From NCBI GenBank assembly GCA_036186865.1, contig AP025045.1, forward strand, positions 12,199,360-12,263,359: DNA of 64,000 bases, read 5' to 3'. Origin of the DNA: Eustoma russellianum. Taxonomy: Eukaryota; Streptophyta; Magnoliopsida; Gentianales; Gentianaceae. The notes under the pieces were generated by a model. The model had not been told where the DNA came from, ran no database searches, and saw only the letters and a program-made list of their open reading frames with translations. The first letter of the stretch is position 1, and each line of letters starts with the position of its first letter. Both the position numbers and the translations under genes were made by a program. Shown one piece after another: positions 35,404-46,890 of this stretch.

Positions 35404-37079
35404 TGTACCTAAGGAATTGAACGAAAACAAAGGAAAAAGAGAAAGAAGCAAACTAACACAAAGACAAACAAACGTTAAGGGATTAGTAAAAAAAATAAGC
35501 TATGGACACTCCGATTTCGACTCTTTCCACTCTCTTACCACTTTGGTTCTTGGATAACCTGAAGTTAAGAAGTCTCAAAGCGATCAATAAGGAAGTGTAT
35601 TGCCAAGGCTTCTTCAAACCACAATGTTCTCCGCTTGTTTCTTCCTTTTTTTGCTTTCAAGTTGCACCAATTAGTATCAAAGTAGAATCAATTGAAATGA
35701 ACTCAAACTTGAACTTTCTACTAAGAATCAAAGAAAATAGCAACCAAAGTTGATGTATAAGGCTGAACCAAAGATGAACTAAGGGTTGCCGTGGGCAATC
35801 TTTAGTTAATTTTGATTCTATGCACTTACTATCCACAAAATGGTTCAAGTCATGCAACAATCGAGCAACCAAGTGTGTGATTGGTTCAAGAAGATCAAGA
35901 GTTGGAGAATTGGGTATAGTGGGCGGCAATGTGGGGTAATGTGATATCCAAGGTTTGCAAGTCGTACCAAAAATTTTCTACGCAATGCACAAACGTTTTG
36001 CCCTTTTTCTTTGCTCTTGTTCTTTTGTTTTTCTTTTGCTTCCTTGCTATTTCAATTGAGCAAGGTTCAGATTCTCCTCTTTTTTTTTTGACTAAGGGCA
36101 GAATTGGAATTTCACTTGTTTTGCACTTAGCACTTGCGTTTTTGGACAGAATAGTGCAATGTATTTAAAATGCAATTTGTATCTTGGACTTGCAACAAAA
36201 TTAACCTTGGAAGGTGAGGGAAATTGGGTAAGGCCGATTGGGGTAGGGGTAGGTTTTTTTTTTTTTGATTTAGGGTTTTTTTTGAACGGTTTGGGAATTT
36301 GCGGAATGGGGTTGTAGGAATGGAATGGGCGTTTTAGATGGACTATTTGGGTTGGTAATTGATGATTGGTGTGGTCAATTTGGATATTGGCTATTTTAGG
36401 ACAGAATTTGAACAAAATTCAAATTCTAGGGTTAGGGTTTATTCGAATGAATTGGGATCTTTAGAATCTGATTGGATTTGGTAAAATTGGTTTGGGGCTT
36501 TTTGTGTGGGGTGTAAATATGGCTATTTGGGATCAGGTTGGTGAGTTTTAGAGTTGGTTTGGGGTGGGGCTGGTTGGGGCCGTGGGGTGTGAGGGTGGTT
36601 TTTAGGGTTTGGTAAGTGGGTTGTGAAGACAAGCACACGTAGGACTACTAGATTTATAGCATGAAATCAATCACAATGCGAATCATAAGATGCATACAAT
36701 CATCACCAACTAAAAGCTTCGGTAGCAACAAGATGACTTGAAACCGAGGTAGCTTTATAGGATGATGGTTGTAATATTTTGAAGAAGGCTGAATGTAACC
36801 TGAAATGCAACGAACCCTAATGTGTTCAAGTTTAAATGACTCAAAATCAGATTGTGATGTGAAAGGGAATAAAGGAAATGACACTTGAGGGATGAAAAGC
36901 AAAATGCAGCAACATGCAAGGACTCAAAGGAATGTTTTTTTTTTTGGACGTTTTTTTTTTGTGTGAAAATGCAAGACAATGGTGTGTAGAGGGAGGAGTA
37001 GAAGAAAGACGCAACTGAAATTGAAATGACTCGACTCAAACGAAAAGGAAATGATAGATGGTGGAATAGAGTAACCTGG
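35404..37079 (-). other. Untranslated leader of element E
   Basis: About 1.68 kb, unlike the family I leader. In element orientation 36,190-36,640 is rich in C and A, giving meaningless proline-rich frames. It holds three telo-box motifs AAACCCTAA (plus-strand TTAGGGTTT at 36,270, 36,432 and 36,602) and several A/T runs. No gene is seen. Confidence 0.75.
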
Positions 37080-37091
37080 GCTCTGATACCA
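37080..37091 (-). other. Primer-binding site, tRNA-iMet (element E)
   Basis: Reverse complement of TGGTATCAGAGC, three bases inside the 5' LTR. Confidence 0.93.
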
Positions 37092-37094
37092 ATT

Positions 37095-38553
37095 TGATAC
37101 GTGCAACTCGTGGGCTCCAACAATTCCACCTTCCAAACGTCCTCCACAAAGGGTTAGGCACAAAGAAGTAAACTTCCCCTTGCTTCTTTAGTGATCAAAC
37201 GTGTGGACAACGAGCAAGACCAACACTATAAGATGGTCGTTGACAGGCAAACCAAAATGGCCCTCCTGGACGGCACCTTTTAGCAATGACAATACCTTCA
37301 AATCGCTCAACTTTGAAGGGATCTTAACTTAGGTTTTTAATGCAAAACCAAGAAAACAAAGTCTCACTCAAAGTGAAAGAAATATCAAGGATTCTTATTC
37401 ATCAAAAGGTTGAGTTACAATTCGGCCAAAGGGCCTATTTATAGATGTCTAAGACCTTCCAAATAATCAGATATTATCTAAAAGAAATAGCCAAAAAAAC
37501 ATTTGAATTGAACTTGAAATGGCTAACTATTTGAATTCAAAAACAACTTGAAAAATCCTAGCTAAAATCTGGTTGTGATCCTCCTTGTCCAGCCGTGTAT
37601 GTGTTCAGCAAATAAGGCATTATTGAGCTGATTTGATGAGTAGGATAAGGCTGAACTTGAATTCAAAAAGTTGGGTGAGTTTGAATTCAAGATGAGTTTG
37701 AATTTGATCTTACTTTGAATTTGTTTCTTGCACATCCATTCCTTTGTTCCAGCCGTGTATAACCAGTCCAAGAGGGTCTTAAAATCTGAATTTGATGATG
37801 ATAACATGGCTGGAGTTGAATTTAAAAGATGGTTGAAGTTTGAATTCAAATTGAGTTTGAATTTGAATTCAAACTTGGATTCAATTTGAATTGCATCCTA
37901 TCTCCTATCTTCACTTCAAATATGGCGTGTGTAGGCTGCTGGTTTAGGCTGATTTTATCTTGAATTTGAAGCCTCCATTTGGTTGAAACTTGAATTCAAA
38001 CCAAGGTTGAATTTAAATTCAAGTTTGGCTTTGAATTCAAATTTAATTTAATCATCATCCTTTGCTTGAATCTGGCCGCCCCCCTTATTGTGTGTGGAAG
38101 ATGATTGTTGATTTCAATTTGAATAAGAGACTCTATCTTGGACACTTTTGAATTTGTCTTAGCATAGACAAACATTCTCTTCAAACATTCTCTTGAAACA
38201 TTCTCTTCAAACATTCTCTTGAAACATTCTCTTCAACATTCTCTTCAAACATTCTCTTCAACATTCTCTTCAAACATTCTCTTGTACCTAATGTACATAC
38301 AAGGAAACATATAAAACTAAGATAAGACGACACAAAATAAAATCTGAAAACAAAGAATGTAGACGTGCATGTGATACATGCTCAAATTGAAGGTTCAATG
38401 AAATGAACCCAAGGAGTCTTAGGTTCATCTTGAACATGCTTGTACAAGAAGGTGGCAACTTGATGACAAAGTTCCCTTGCCCTCCTTCTTGTTATAGGAC
38501 CTTTGACCTCTTGATGGGGCCCTTGATCCTCATCGGACCCTTGATCCTCATCA
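37095..38553 (-). repeat. 5' LTR of element E
   Basis: 1459 bases, matching 29,278-30,736. The minisatellite is at 38,171-38,286. Confidence 0.95.
37435..37443 (-). promoter_or_regulatory. Probable TATA box of element E 5' LTR
   Basis: TATAAATAG on the minus strand, about 340 bases before the inner LTR end, the same place as in D. Confidence 0.65.
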
Positions 38554-38558
38554 CTTAA

Positions 38559-39739
38559 AGAACATTTCTATTGGCCCCACATGCGAGTCGACGTCGAGAG
38601 GTTGTGTGGTAGTTGCATCACTTGCAAACAAGCCAAATCCAAGTCCCAACCACATGGCCTTTACACGCCTTTACCCGTCCCTGATGCCCCTTGGATTGAC
38701 ATTTCCATGGACTTTGTGCTAGGACTTCCTAGGTCTCGGGGAGGACGCGATAGCATTTATGTAGTGGTTGATCGATTTTCAAAAATGGCACATTTCATTG
38801 CATGTAGGAAAGTTGATGATGCCACACATGTTGCTGATTTGTTCTTCAAAGAAATTGTTAGATTGCATGGCATGCCACGTACAATTGTAAGTGATAGAGA
38901 TACGAAATTCTTGAGTCATTTTTGGCGTGTTTTGTGGGCTAAACTTGGTACACAATTGTTGTTTTCCACCACCGCACACCCACAAACTGAAGTCGTTAAT
39001 CGTACTCTTTCTCAACTTTTGCGTGCCATTTTGCAAAAACACATTAAACATTGGGAAGATTGTTTACCATATATCGAATTTGCATATAATAGGAGTGTCC
39101 ATCACGGTACTTTGCATAGTCCATTTGAAATCGTGTATGGCTTTAATCCCTTGTCTCCCATTGACTTGATTCCTATTCCCGTGCATGAACGTTCTAGTCT
39201 TGATGGTAAACAAAAAGCGGACAACATAAAGAAACTGCATGAACAAGTTAAAACACAACTAGAAAAGAAAAACAAAGCTTATGAAAGACGATCTAACAAA
39301 CATCGGAAAAGAGTTGTGTTCAAACCTGGAGATTTAGTGTGGTTACATTTGCGTAAAGAAAGATTTCCCAATGAAAGAAAGTCAAAATTGTTGCCTCGAG
39401 GAGATGGACCCTTTAAAGTTTTGAAACGCATAGGTGACAATGCATACATCCTCGATCTTCCCGACAGGTATGGTTTAGTTTCACCTACTTTTAATGTTGC
39501 TGATCTCACCCCTTTCAACGATGACCTTTTTGATTCGAGGACGAATCCTTTTGAGGTGGGGGGGGATTGATGAGGATCAAGGGTCCGATGAGGATCAAGG
39601 GCCCCATCAAGAGGTCAAAGGTCCTATGACAAGAAGGAGGGCAAGGGAACTTTGTCATCAAGTTGCCACCTTCTTGTACAAGCATGTTCAAGATGAGCCT
39701 AAAACTCCTTGGGTTCATTTCATTGAACTTTCAACTTGA
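38559..39739 (+). pseudogene. Pol of element D, third segment (integrase and LTR-encoded tail)
   Basis: Resumes at EHFYWPHMRVDVE after E and holds the integrase zinc cysteines (CGSCITC) and core (MDFVLGLPRS, VSDRDTKF, TEVVNRTL). The residues DGQT before the catalytic glutamate are missing, a 12-base in-frame deletion between short repeats (CAAACYGA). The C-terminal chromatin-facing region (GDLVWLHLRKERFP) is intact. An eight-G run at 39,558-39,565 shifts the frame just before the LTR, so the tail (GPMTRRRARELCHQ to the TGA at 39,737-39,739) is out of frame. Confidence 0.9.
39532..39567 (+). promoter_or_regulatory. Palindrome plus polypurine tract of element D
   Basis: GATTCGAGGACGAATC at 39,532-39,547, then TTTTGAGGTGGGGGGGGATT to the LTR. 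The G run is expanded compared with E. Confidence 0.8.
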
Positions 39740-40953
39740 GCATGTATCACATGCACGTCTACACTCTTTGTTTCTTTGAATTTTATCTTGTGTCTTGTGA
39801 TCTTTGTTTTATGTCTTTTCTTTGTAGGTAAATTAGGTACAAGAGAATGTTTGAAGAGAATGTTCAAGAGAATGTTTCAAGAGAATGTTACAAGAGAATG
39901 TTGAAGAGAATGTTTCAAGAGAATGTTTGTCTATGCTAAGACAAATTCAAAAGTGTCCAAGATAGAGTCTCTTGATCAAGTTGAAATCAAAATCATCTCC
40001 ATTATCCACAAAGGGGGGCGGCCATATTTGAAACAAATGGATAATGATCAATCATGATTTGAATTCAAGTTTCAACCAAATTTGAGATTTAAAATTGAAG
40101 AAGATTTCAGCTCCTATTTTCTTGATATACACGCCATTTGGAAGACAAATCAACAACACAAAGATTGAATCAAGTTTGAATTCAAATTCAAACTCAATTT
40201 GAATTCAATCTTCAATCAATATTTGAATTCAAGTCCAGCCATCTTATCATCATCAAATCAGATTTTCAAGACCCTCATCACTCATCAAGAAGCGGCTGGA
40301 AGGTTAAGGATATCCTAGGATCAAATTCAAAGTGCACTCAAAATTCAATCTCAACTTGAAGTCAAACTTCTCCCAAACTTTTGAAATCAAGCTCAAGCAT
40401 ATCCAGTCATCAAATCAGCTCCTCCAAGGCTCCATTTTTAGTCCACATACACGGCTGAACATGAAGAGAAGACACCTTGCAAGCAATTCAAATTTTAGCT
40501 AGGATTTGTTTTACTTTTTGAATTCAAATAGTTTTCAAATTTCAAATATTATTAGCTAGTTTATTTTGAGATAAAAATCTGGTCATGGGCGTGGGTTAGA
40601 GGCCTATAAATAGACCCCTTTGGCTGATTGTAAACTCACCTTTTGATGAATAACAATTCTTGATATTTCCTTCACTTTGTGTGATACTTTGTTTTCTTGG
40701 TTTTGCATTAAAAACCCAAGTTAAGATCCTTCAAAGTTGAGCATTTTGAAGGTATTGCCATTGCTAAAAGGTGCCGTCCAGGAGGGCCATTTTGGTTTGC
40801 CTGATCAACGACCATCTTATAGTGTTGGTCTTGCTCGTTGTCCACACGTTTGATCACTAAGGAAGCAAGGGGAAGTTTACTTCTTTGTGCCTAACCCTTT
40901 GTGAAGGACGTTTGGAAGGTGGAATTGTTGGAGCCCACGAGTTGCACGCATCA
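39568..40953 (+). repeat. 3' LTR of element D
   Basis: 1386 bases from TGATGAGGATCAAGG to GCACGCATCA, followed by TSD ATAGA. The minisatellite (39,838-39,927) is shorter than in the 5' LTR. TATA box at 40,605-40,613. Confidence 0.95.
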
Positions 40954-41738
40954 ATAGATCTGAAGGAAATGTTATGACCGCCTCAGATCCGGATATAATA
41001 GATCTGAATACTCACTTCTCTTGTTTTATTGATGATGATGTTTTTGAAGGAAAGAATGAAAGAACTTATCCTCATTTTTATCATGATGCATCACATGTGC
41101 ATACTTCATGGCTAGTCGAATGATTGATGTACTATTACTTCGGCTATGATGTTATGGCTTAATGTCTCCTAAGTTGTGATCTTAATGTGATTTCTTGTCT
41201 CATAAGTTATGATCTTAGTTCCTTACAGGTGATGGGTTGAAAGGCAGGTATGTTGTGAATCCAAACTTTTTGGGGGTTTGGTTCTTGTGTATACTTTCCA
41301 TTTAATTCATGATTGTTTTGGTATACTTGCTGGTGACCTTGTCACTCACCCCATTATTTTTCCTCCCAGAGCCTGCAGGAAATGGGGTAGAATGGATCGA
41401 TGATGAGCCTAGGGTTCCCTATCCATAGACGTGCAAGAGAAGGACAGCTTAAGGACTTTGTTATGATGGTTATGTTTGATGGATCTATGATGGAACTTTA
41501 AATTCAGATTTCTCTTTATGTTTTGTGGACATGGTTGTAAACGTTGGGATGAATATTCGGCATGTGTTTATTTAGAAGTTTTTATTCTACCTCAATTTTG
41601 CTTACTTGTTGACGTGTAAGCAGAAAAGTCCATACATTCGCTATGGACTACGATATGATATGGATTGACACTTGGTACTCTCCGTAGTGAAGTACGGCGG
41701 ACGCACCGTACGCGGGCAGGCCGGTGCGGGGCGCTACA
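40954..41738 (+). repeat. F, right part: LTR-like end
   Basis: Continues the tandem array of 10,560-10,745, then non-coding sequence ending in a GC-rich stretch and GGGCGCTACA at 41,738, directly against copia coding DNA. No gene is seen. Identity beyond 'inserted LTR-type element' is uncertain. Confidence 0.45.
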
Positions 41739-41741
41739 ATT

Positions 41742-41897
41742 CACATATATTGCGACAGTACAATCGTTATAAACTTATCTAAAAATCACATTCATACTAA
41801 AGAACAAGTAGATGATATCTTTACAAAAGCCCTTAATCAAGCCACATATCAAAATTTACGATCTAAATTAGGCATGATTTTTTTTGATATGCTATAA
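41742..41897 (+). pseudogene. C-terminal end of copia RNase H (element M)
   Basis: One open frame reads YCDSTIVINLSKN, HTKEQVDDIFTKALNQ, then NLRSKLGMIF and a stop at 41,895-41,897. DIFTKAL near the end of RNase H is a hallmark of Ty1/copia Pol. The usual 25 or so residues between SKN and the EQ(L/V)-D-IFTK part are missing, so there was an internal deletion before or besides the F insertion. The upstream part of pol is not in the window. Confidence 0.8.
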
Positions 41898-42171
41898 ATT
41901 GTTTCTTTTACTCTAATTGTATCTTTTGATGTGATTTACAAAATCAAGGGGGAGAAAAGCATGATTTGATGATGTAGAGGGAGAAAATAAAATAGGAGAA
42001 AAACATGGTTTAAAAAGAGAGATTAATTTAAGGGGGGCCATGACTTAAGGGGGAGTATTTGAGATTACATTTTGAAGTACATCTTATGAATGCATGATTG
42101 TAGGGAGAGTAATTATGCCACATCTAAATCATGAATAAAGGTCATTTTGCAAATCATCAAAAGGGAGAGAT
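41898..42171 (+). other. Copia 3' untranslated region with purine tracts
   Basis: Several AAGGGGGAG-type tracts (about 41,946, 42,033, 42,047), and AAAGGGAGAGAT ends directly before the putative LTR at 42,172. Multiple polypurine tracts downstream of the pol stop are typical of Sirevirus-type copia elements. Confidence 0.6.
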
Positions 42172-42424
42172 TGTTGAGAAATCGGTGTTTGAATGATTTA
42201 TAAGTGCATGATTTATATGTTATCTGATTTCATAATGTATGATTCATATGTAGTTTCATGATTTAAAAATTTGATTTCAAACTATGTATATCTTATATGC
42301 TTATATATATCATTGTTGCTTTAACAAGCCATGAAGCGTTCATGCTTAAATCATATGATAAATATTTTTGTCTACAATATTTTCAGGTGACATACTAGAT
42401 GAACTAAATGAGAAGTGCTTATGG

Positions 42425-42533
42425 ATACATACGACATATATATATTTCTTGGACATACATGGCGTATATATCTATTGGATACACTCGACACATATATCTT
42501 ATGGACACACGGGATATAGATTTCTTGGAGTCT

Positions 42534-42582
<49 letters not shown>

Positions 42583-42610
42583 TCATGGATATACACACGA
42601 CATAGATTCT
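42425..42610 (+). repeat. Degenerate 35-40 bp repeat with (TA)n expansion
   Basis: Units of the form TGGATACA-GACATATATAT-TTCT recur about six times; one contains an uninterrupted (TA)19 at 42,541-42,578. Reading frames on both strands across it are artefacts of the repeat. Confidence 0.75.
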
Positions 42611-43617
42611 ATCTCAGACGACAAGCTACATCCTTCTATCTCGACATTTTGTAAATATCCCATCAATATATGTCAACGACAAGAGAGTCATATATACATC
42701 ATATACACATTCATGATACTCTCAAGTCATATATTTCATGTCATCAAACTTCCAAAATTATATCGGCATGACAAAAGTGCATAAACCGAAAATTGTCATA
42801 TCATATGACTACCGAGCTATCTCCGACACATCATATACTCATCATACAAAGATGGCCAGCCAAAATACATTTCTGTCACTCAAAATTTTCGTGCACTACA
42901 TGGAGAAATAAATACTAAAGTCACAATAAAATTACATATATCAATTCTCCATCATCTTCCGTATTTCTCGGAATATCAAATTCAAAATTGATACACCCTA
43001 TATCCAAAATCTCTTTATGGAGCTGAGATTATACATGTTTATATGTATATTACATTTACATTACACATTTTATATGTCGGAGGGGTTTGAGACAAAACAG
43101 AGAAAAACTGAGCAATCGACAGAAGTTGAAATTTGAAGTTCCTACATCATTGTACATATAACGTTTTTACTACATGTTATACATGTCCTACGCAGCAAAA
43201 TACTGATCTTGAAAGCCTCTAGAAGACAAGGTAAAATGATAACTGAAAGTTACCATGATGCATGAAGATTCTACCTTATTACCATGTAAGATTAAAAATC
43301 AAATTCACATGTGTAGTGGAGTGGAGGGGCACCAGCTTTGCTATTTATTGGAGACAAGGTGGATCTATTTTTGTAGTATAATTATAAAGAAGAACCCACA
43401 CAAATATTTTAGCAATTATGGGAGACTAATTATGCAAAAGAAAGGATTAAATACTAAAGAATAGTGGCTAACTTTTCAGCATGTTGGCTGAAATTACACA
43501 AGGAATAAATGGCCAAGTGTAGTAAAGAATATTCAAAGGAGATGCTAGACTACTGTCAAGGGCATTCAAGACATTTCTTGGAGATCATTTTGCAGCCCTA
43601 GGGGCGCCCAAAATGGC

Positions 43618-43626
43618 TATAAATAG
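43618..43626 (+). promoter_or_regulatory. Probable TATA box in the copia LTR
   Basis: TATAAATAG, preceded by GGGGCGCCC 16 bases upstream and about 1.45 kb into the LTR. Confidence 0.6.
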
Positions 43627-44689
43627 AGGTGGAGATGATCAACACAAGACAAGTACTTCATTGCAAACTCTACTAAGTGTTTACAAGACTATACTTCATT
43701 TTTTATCTTCATCTCTTGTATATAGCCATTAGCCTATCATTCTTACATGCCATATTCAGAATAGGCTTCATTCACATCACCTATATATGATTCATTGGTG
43801 TACTAGGTTGATCAAGGTGTGATCAAATCTTCTTTTGGTGAGGTGGTTCTGATTGGTGGTTTTTGTTGTTGTTTGGTGTAGAACATTGTAAAGGGTTGGG
43901 GATTGAAGGAGTTAGTGTATAACTCCACCCACCCTTGTTCTAAGGTGACTTTGGTGATTAGTGCATAACAAGGAAGGTATCCTTGAAGACTGGATGTAGG
44001 CACATTTGGCCGAACTAGTATAAAAATCTTGGTATTCTTACTTTCAGCATTCTTTACTCTCAGTTTCTGTTTTGGCATCGTTTTCATGGTCTCGGTAAAA
44101 ATAGAAAATGATTTTCCAAAATCATAAAACTTTGCAGAAACATAGACTTATGTCTTAGGTTTCATTTTCCATAAGTTTCATTGCATTTGGATAAGCATAA
44201 GTCATCCAAACGTTCAAAGTTCTGAGACTAGTGCAAATCTGTTTTTCAGATTGGCAGAGGTTGAGAACATCAACGTGGTTGATATACTTGCCAAAGGAAT
44301 TTTTCAAAACTGTTTCAACTGAATAAACTAGACATAATAAGGAACATCTCATAAATGTTTCAAATCATTTGGAGTAGTCATTTATTCGGAATAAATTTTT
44401 CATTATAAAGAACAGTTTCTGGCAAAACTGAAATAGTCAGGTCAGAGACATTGTTTCAGTGACTTAAACTTCGATTTTAAATCTGAAATTTTTGTGAAAC
44501 ATTCATAACATCTGAGAGTATATTGTCACCGAGTTTCACTATTTTTGAAAGTCTATAACCCAGTCATCTAGTCATTTAAAACTAGGGTCTGAAAACAGAA
44601 TCTGTTTTCAGAAGTGAGTAATTGGTCATTAATATTTTTATAAACTAATTTTTTTCCGCACTCAATATTCAATTCCCCCTTCTAGTGGT

Positions 44690-45382
44690 ACTATACATGT
44701 CCATAAGTTTGTAATTTTACTTTTAGTACATCATAAACATATCAGAAAACGTTTACATTCTTTTTCTTTAGAAAGATAAGGATGTTTCATTGTATATCAT
44801 CTTCAGCCTATTGCTTTATCATCTTAATATTTGATCCAGGTGGAGTTGAACATATGTGTACATCCTTTAATCCTATCTCTTACATGTATTAAGGTTTGAT
44901 GACGAATCCTTTCGAAGGGGAAGGAACTGATACACTCCCATGAGGCATCAACAACACATGTCAACATTCCATTGTTAGGTCTTTAGGGCATGTAGTACTT
45001 GTATGAGCTTTTAGGGGTCATCTAAATTTCATATATACAAGTGTATGTCTCCTTAAGTCTATAATATATTAAGACATGTTGTATATGTTGTTTTTTATAT
45101 GTTTGAACTATTTTTATGTCAAGGAAGCATGATTGAAGTTAAGATAAAGTTCAAACATAAAGCTGAAATAAGGTTTAACAAGTAGGCAGCTTGACACACT
45201 GTTGGTATGCCAGCCAATTTCTAACAGCCGCCGATGACAGGCATGAAGGAACCTATAGAGACATACTCAAACAAGAACCAATCCCCTAAGCCAAGTCAAC
45301 ATACTCAAAGATGAGGAGAGAGGCCGCCAGGCTCAATATATTGAATCCAAAAACCAGTCTCCTAACCAAGACAACTCCACCA
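44690..45382 (+). mobile_element. G, decayed fragment of an L-like element
   Basis: 44,690-44,927 aligns with the end of L's ORF and its 3' UTR (compare 51,947-52,192), with many substitutions and stops. The LTR begins at 44,928 with TGATACACTCCCATGAGGC. Similarity to L's LTR fades near 45,215; the last 170 bases are unrecognised. K inserted at 45,382. The old PPT palindrome is eroded (TTTGATGACGAATC). Confidence 0.7.
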
Positions 45383-46644
45383 TGATGACCCAAACGAAGG
45401 CTAGATAAACGTTCCAAGGACTTTGTCTCCTACTCCAAACTGATTTGAACCACAGCTATGGCAAAGAACATCACAATGACACCCTTGAACTGTAACCGTT
45501 TGTTCTTGGCTCAATTTATGCCAACACCTCTTCCTCTTTGGCATTCCAACAAATCTAAAACCTCATTGAGACCCTAAGATGCTGTAAACCAAAAATGAAG
45601 TGAGTACTAACAAGTTCTAGGCTATGAACTTGAAAGAAAACCGTTAAGTGGTCTTAAACTTCAACTAGAATAAGTTGAGAACTCCTTAAAGGAAAGTTTG
45701 ATTGAAATGTGTTTCTTGAAATTGTGTTGTGTTTACAATCTGATTCCTATGCTATTTATACAAAACGAAAATTACAAGAGTACAAGGTTTAAAGTACAAA
45801 GTACAAGACTAAAAATAAGGTGCTTGTTTTTGAACAACTTTGGCTCCAAGAATCTGGTTGCTTGCCATGCTCTCCATCCTGTTTTCCAGCCTTTTTCTTG
45901 ATCAATTTGATTGGTTAATACATGGAGCAGCTTGCTTTGGAATGGCCTTTTGATTGGTTGCAAGTTGGCTTTGATTTTTCAAAGGATTTAACATTTCTTC
46001 CATGCTTGATTTTCAGCCAAAGTTTTGATTGGATAATGTATTGAGCAGCTTGCTTAGAAATGCCTTTGATTGGTTGTATTTGAGGCTTTGAATATTCAAC
46101 TCAATTATGCCTTCAACCAGCCGAATTCCTCATGGTTTTTGATTGGATCTTTTGTTGTGCAGCTTGCTTGCTTTCCTTCACTTGTTTTTGATTGGTTTGT
46201 ACATTTGCAAGACTCCTTCCTATTGGCTAATGATGTGAGCAGCTTGTTTCATCCATTCTTAACGTGAAGAACAAATCTGATTTTGACATGAGTGCTTGTC
46301 ACCACCTTGCTTGTAAGCTACTTGCATTTCACCTCTTTGCTTGGACAAAAATTCAGATTCTAATTGCATTTCCAAGCTATGTACGTGTACCTGAAAGACA
46401 AGGCAATAATACAACACAAACTATCCTAAAACAAGGTTAACCAACCAACAATATTAAAAAGAACAACTAAAGATATGTACAACACGTTTTTGATACAACT
46501 AGATCATAGCTTGTATCATATAAACCCAATGGACATCATCTCTGCTTGGTTCATCCTCTTCATGCCTGTAAAGAAATGATTCAACACAATGTAACAACTT
46601 CTTAGCCATACTCCTTGTTATGGGACCTGTGCGGGGCAGTGAGG
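45383..46644 (-). repeat. 3' LTR of element K, inner end deleted
   Basis: Matches 59,122-60,380 or so. It stops at GCAGTGAGG, where L interior begins. The bases AGG (46,642-46,644) are shared by both parents of the junction. Confidence 0.92.
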
Positions 46645-46890
46645 ATGTTCCTGGTGCAAACTTTTTGCTATCTTACTTTTGGTACATCCTAAACACTTTA
46701 GAAAACGTGTACACACTTTAGACATTGCTCGGAAAAGATAAGGATGCACCAAGGTATATCATCTTCACCCTACTGTTTTATAATGTTCGAATTTAATTCA
46801 GGTGGACTTGAACATATGTGTACATCCTTGTATCCTATCCCCTATTAATGCTTAGATTCGAGGACGAATCATTTTCGAAGGGGAAGGGAA
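46645..46890 (+). mobile_element. Extra piece of L interior (ORF end, 3' UTR and polypurine tract)
   Basis: Aligns with 51,947-52,192 with about three substitutions: the last 30 codons of the Gag-like ORF, the palindrome GATTCGAGGACGAATC (46,855-46,870) and the tract GAAGGGGAAGGGAA. It sits in front of L's left LTR, where host sequence would be expected. It therefore belongs to another L copy or to a tandem dimer. Confidence 0.88.

Larger units (their letters stand above)
29278..38553 (-). mobile_element. Element E, CRM-like gypsy retrotransposon (family II), structurally complete
   Basis: 9276 bases; both LTRs are exactly 1459 bases (29,278-30,736 and 37,095-38,553). TSD CTTAA is at 29,273-29,277 and 38,554-38,558, within D's integrase. 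The complete layout is present, with one Gag-Pol frame broken by two stop codons. About 11 substitutions separate the LTRs by eye (about 0.75%). Confidence 0.95.
10746..40953 (+). mobile_element. Element D, CRM-like gypsy retrotransposon (family II), deleted and twice interrupted
   Basis: LTRs are 10,746-12,154 and 39,568-40,953. TSD ATAGA is at 10,741-10,745 and 40,954-40,958. Without the nested C and E and their TSD copies, D is about 5.5 kb. It lacks primer site, leader, Gag and protease: the 5' LTR is joined after about 10 bases to sequence just upstream of RT. LTRs begin TGATGAGGATCAAGG and end TTGCACGCATCA. By eye about seven substitutions separate the two LTRs. Confidence 0.93.
42172..44688 (+). 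repeat. Probable 3' LTR of copia element M (Sirevirus-like)
   Basis: Begins TGTTGAGAAATC right after a polypurine tract and ends around CAATTCCCCCTTCTAGTGG, a run resembling Sirevirus LTR 3' ends. The exact end is unclear because fragment G abuts. It holds an AT-rich repeat (42,425-42,610) and a TATA box (43,618). No second LTR is in the window, so boundaries rest on the context only. No gene is seen in it. Confidence 0.55.

Noticed and set aside
36426..36440. Interstitial telomere repeat (TAGGGTTAGGGTTT)
   Set aside because: Only two imperfect units; better described as a telo-box motif in the leader.
36092..36638. Proline-rich minus-strand ORFs in E's leader
   Set aside because: Low-complexity translation of a C/A-rich leader; no domain and no conservation to compare.
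42368..42784. ORFs on both strands rich in Tyr and Ile
   Set aside because: Products of the TATA-rich repeat; no recognisable protein.
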